NCBI GenBank assembly: GCA_034509925.1
Contig: CM067526.1
Location: 3,136,001 to 3,200,000, forward strand
From: Hirudinaria manillensis
Taxonomy: Eukaryota > Annelida > Clitellata > Hirudinida > Hirudinidae
Direction: 5' to 3'
Length of the DNA: 64,000 nucleotides
Of this stretch, positions 61,746 to 64,000 are shown piece after piece. The notes below the pieces were generated by a model. The model saw only the letters and a list, made by a program, of their open reading frames with translations, did not search any database and was not told where the DNA came from. Both the position numbers and the translations under genes were made by a program. How positions within the stretch are numbered: position 1 is the first letter of the stretch; each line of letters begins with the position of its first letter.

Positions 61746-62160
61746 GTGTTGTCATGGTAATAAAGATAATATTTATAAAGTTATTTGTTTGTAAATACCA
61801 AAAGCAAAGTGCTTAACGTTGTGGACAACAAATTGTGTCCACAACATTCAACGGATAAAAATACAGATCTATAATATTAAATTACGATATAATTTATAAT
61901 TGAAGCCGTAGAACGTTTTCCCAATAATTAAAATATCCCAAATATTCTTTTTGTAAACTTTTAAATTTTTAAATCCGTGTTTTTTTTATTATTTCAAATA
62001 ATTTTCTTATTAGGTTGCTGGGGAATCCCGTGAAAGTCCAAGCTCGCTCAAAGTCTTCTGTCTTTCAACTTTCGAACATCAAATGTAATCATTAATGCTC
62101 GAGATTATTTTTTTGAATATTTAAATTTTAAAATTGTAATTTTAATTCGTTAATTTAAAT

Positions 62161-62197
62161 TTAATTAATTAATTAATTAATTAATTAATTAATTACA
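62161..62197. repeat. TTAA tetranucleotide repeat
   Basis: About nine tandem ttaa units; the tract is palindromic and could extrude a hairpin. Confidence 0.85.
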
Positions 62198-62619
62198 AAA
62201 TCGTACTTTAATCTTCAACTCCATTTTCGAGTTACATTGAACAACACGAAGCCCAACATTGGCTAGCAGTCTAATATCAAGACTTGGACAAAATTAACAT
62301 TTAATTAATTATTAAAACTAACCAAAACCGACCGGTTACAATCAGATTGAAATCAATTACGATCTTATGACGGTCCTAATTCAACGACCGTGATCCTAAA
62401 CGGGCCGACATCGTAAGGACCACGTCGGCGCTGAGAGTAGCGCCAAATCAGCGTCCGAAAAATCCACCCAGCAACGCGGATCAGAAGAACTGAGCGGAGT
62501 GGGGAAGAGAGGATTTTTTTTCCAGAAGTTTTCAATTTTTCTCTCAATTAGATGCACAATTTCGGACACCAAGGATACGCGCATGACCGGATCTAGCCGA
62601 TGGAACTTTCTACTACCGT

Positions 62620-62800
62620 CGATCGTCGTCGTCATCATCATTTTCCTCATCATCGTCGTCATCATCATCTTCTCCTCAGTCACCAACGCCGTCGTCGTCA
62701 TCAACTCTCCATTCGACACTGGCATCAATTTTACTGACGTCATTACGGTCGTCCCCATCATCATCACCATCATCGTCGTCATCATCATCATCATCATCAC
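62620..62800. repeat. Degenerate TCA/TCG repeat
   Basis: Interspersed tca, tcg and tcc triplets over about 180 bases. It creates Ile/Val-rich and Met-rich frames that should not be read as genes. Confidence 0.75.
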
Positions 62801-62974
62801 TGACTCACTTTCTCGGCTTGTTTTCCTGGGCAGTGAAAGTGATGATGATTTAAACCTTTCCAGGGGAGGAAGTGGTGAATGGTTCTGCACGTACTCAACG
62901 CCACCTCTGAACGAACCGCCAGGGATTCGATCATTAGCACCAGCATGACTTTTATTTGCGTCCTCAACTTAGTC

Positions 62975-63070
62975 ACCGAGTGAGTAGATGGGTGGGTGAG
63001 TGAATGAATGAGTGAGTGAGTGAGCGGGTGGGTGGGTGAGTGAGTGAGCGAGTGAGCGACTGAGTGAAGC
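62975..63070. repeat. GAGT tetranucleotide repeat
   Basis: Impure tandem gagt/gagc/gggt units. Confidence 0.85.
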
Positions 63071-63599
63071 TAGTGAGCCTTTATTTACGGGCTTGATTTT
63101 GAGCGCAGACGTGACCTGAGAACGAAGTCTGAGGTTTGGGAGGCACAGCGGCCGAGGGAAGGGAAAGGATTGGCCGGGAATTGTTTACATCGTGCCCCGT
63201 GGTGGACGATCCAACTTAAGGTCGGTTGCGTGGAGCCACAGCAACGTCATCAGCGACTACGACATGCTATTCGGAGTGGAGACGCTAAAAAAAAATACAA
63301 AAACCAGTTGAATTGCGAAATACAAAGGAATACAAAATTGAACGTCATCATTACCGATCTTGATTTTTAAAAGTAACAATAACGGCAAAAAAAAATTTTT
63401 CGACGATGCCACGAAACAAGGAAGGATGGACATCGAACGCTGGCCGCAACGGCGTCAAGAGCGACACCAGCGACACTGGAGAGGTGCAGAGGCCGACTGT
63501 ACGTCCGGCTGGGAGGAGCCTGAGTAGCGTACATCTTGATTCCAGGCTGTGACGTCATACCTACGGTTGCTGCTGACTTGCCATCCATGCTGGAGAAAA

Positions 63600-63770
63600 C
63601 CAGAGTGATGATGACGACGACGACGATGTCGACGATGATGACGGCGATGATGATGATGATCGCCAAGCCGACGATGAAGGTATAAATCCTGCGAGCGATG
63701 ACCAGGCAGTTATGTGTTCCTACGATGATGATGATGATGACAGGAGGTGGTGATGATGACGAAGGGCATA
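63600..63770. repeat. GAT/GAC trinucleotide tracts
   Basis: Two clusters of gat/gac triplets separated by about 60 bases. Confidence 0.8.
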
Positions 63771-63941
63771 GCATGATGATGCAATGAATGATGACATCAT
63801 TTCATTTTGTGAGTTACAGACAGACAAGAGGAAGACGACGATGACGACGATGAACTCCATGGAAGGCGAATGTCACAAGCTATTCCGGAGCTACAACATG
63901 ATGGAATCGTCAAACTTTACCCTTGAAGCAAGACACGCCAC

Positions 63942-63942
<1 letters not shown>

Positions 63943-64000
<58 letters not shown>
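63943..64000. repeat. AAT repeat running off the window end
   Basis: Pure taa triplets to the last base, so the full length is unknown. Confidence 0.9.

Larger units (their letters stand above)
59506..64000. other. Repeat-rich region without a supported gene
   Basis: Upstream of the receptor start; the nearest part should contain its promoter. Open frames at 60142-60681, 62396-62948 and 63367-63774 are built mainly from trinucleotide repeats and have no domain motif, conserved start context or splice sites that I can pair. A 31-codon frame at 63851-63943 is likewise unsupported. No RNA gene is visible. Confidence 0.5.

Noticed and set aside
62396-62948. Overlapping frames rich in Met, Val and Ile
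   Set aside because: Produced by degenerate TCA/TCG repeats; apparent membrane segments are repeat artefacts.
63367-63774. 135-codon minus-strand frame with Ile/Val-rich stretches
   Set aside because: The hydrophobic part is encoded by gat/gac repeats read in another frame.

Overview
The window is nuclear DNA from an animal, most likely an invertebrate bilaterian. It is AT-rich, its genes are split by introns with ordinary GT-AG sites, the standard genetic code fits every gene, and the families present are metazoan: a PPEF/rdgC phosphatase, peripherin/RDS-type tetraspanins, pyruvate dehydrogenase phosphatase, TAO kinase and an Ig/fibronectin-III adhesion receptor. I cannot name the phylum. 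Gene models were built by hand from splice sites, reading-frame phase and family motifs. No alignment or transcript data were available.

Layout. 707-5970 (+): a 15-exon EF-hand protein phosphatase with an MGC acylation-type N-terminus, an IQ motif and one GC-AG intron. 6844-8216 (-) and 9126-10996 (+): two RDS-type tetraspanin genes, head to head across about 0.9 kb. 11864-13396 (+): an intronless mitochondrial pyruvate dehydrogenase phosphatase. 14101-24154 (+): a four-exon gene for a protein of about 3,264 residues that I do not recognise, with one N-terminal membrane helix and 86% of its coding sequence in one 8.4-kb exon. 25828-32202 (+): an 18-exon TAO kinase of 934 residues. 33378-39464 (-): a single-exon ORF of 2,028 residues, unrecognised, with Cys/His clusters and a coiled coil. 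40458-59505 (-): a cell-surface receptor spread over at least 14 exons and 19 kb (signal peptide, long Ser-rich segment, 2 Ig, 2 FN3, one membrane helix, short tail ending in a PDZ-ligand-like motif). 59506-64000: no gene that I can support, only simple repeats.

Repeats. The right half is saturated with ATC/GAT trinucleotide repeats. The extreme case is an uninterrupted TCA array of about 1.04 kb inside the receptor gene. The same repeat family has entered coding sequence, giving poly-Ser runs in the receptor's N-terminal segment and probably an acidic insert inside its second FN3 domain. Two related Helitron-like non-autonomous elements and a 36/37-bp minisatellite lie in other introns of this gene.

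How the genes may relate. PPEF/rdgC and RDS-type tetraspanins both belong to families known from photoreceptors, so their adjacency is worth noting but proves nothing. TAO kinase sits between two giant low-complexity genes without recognisable homologues. These two orphan genes and the rebuilt receptor are the most novel content here.
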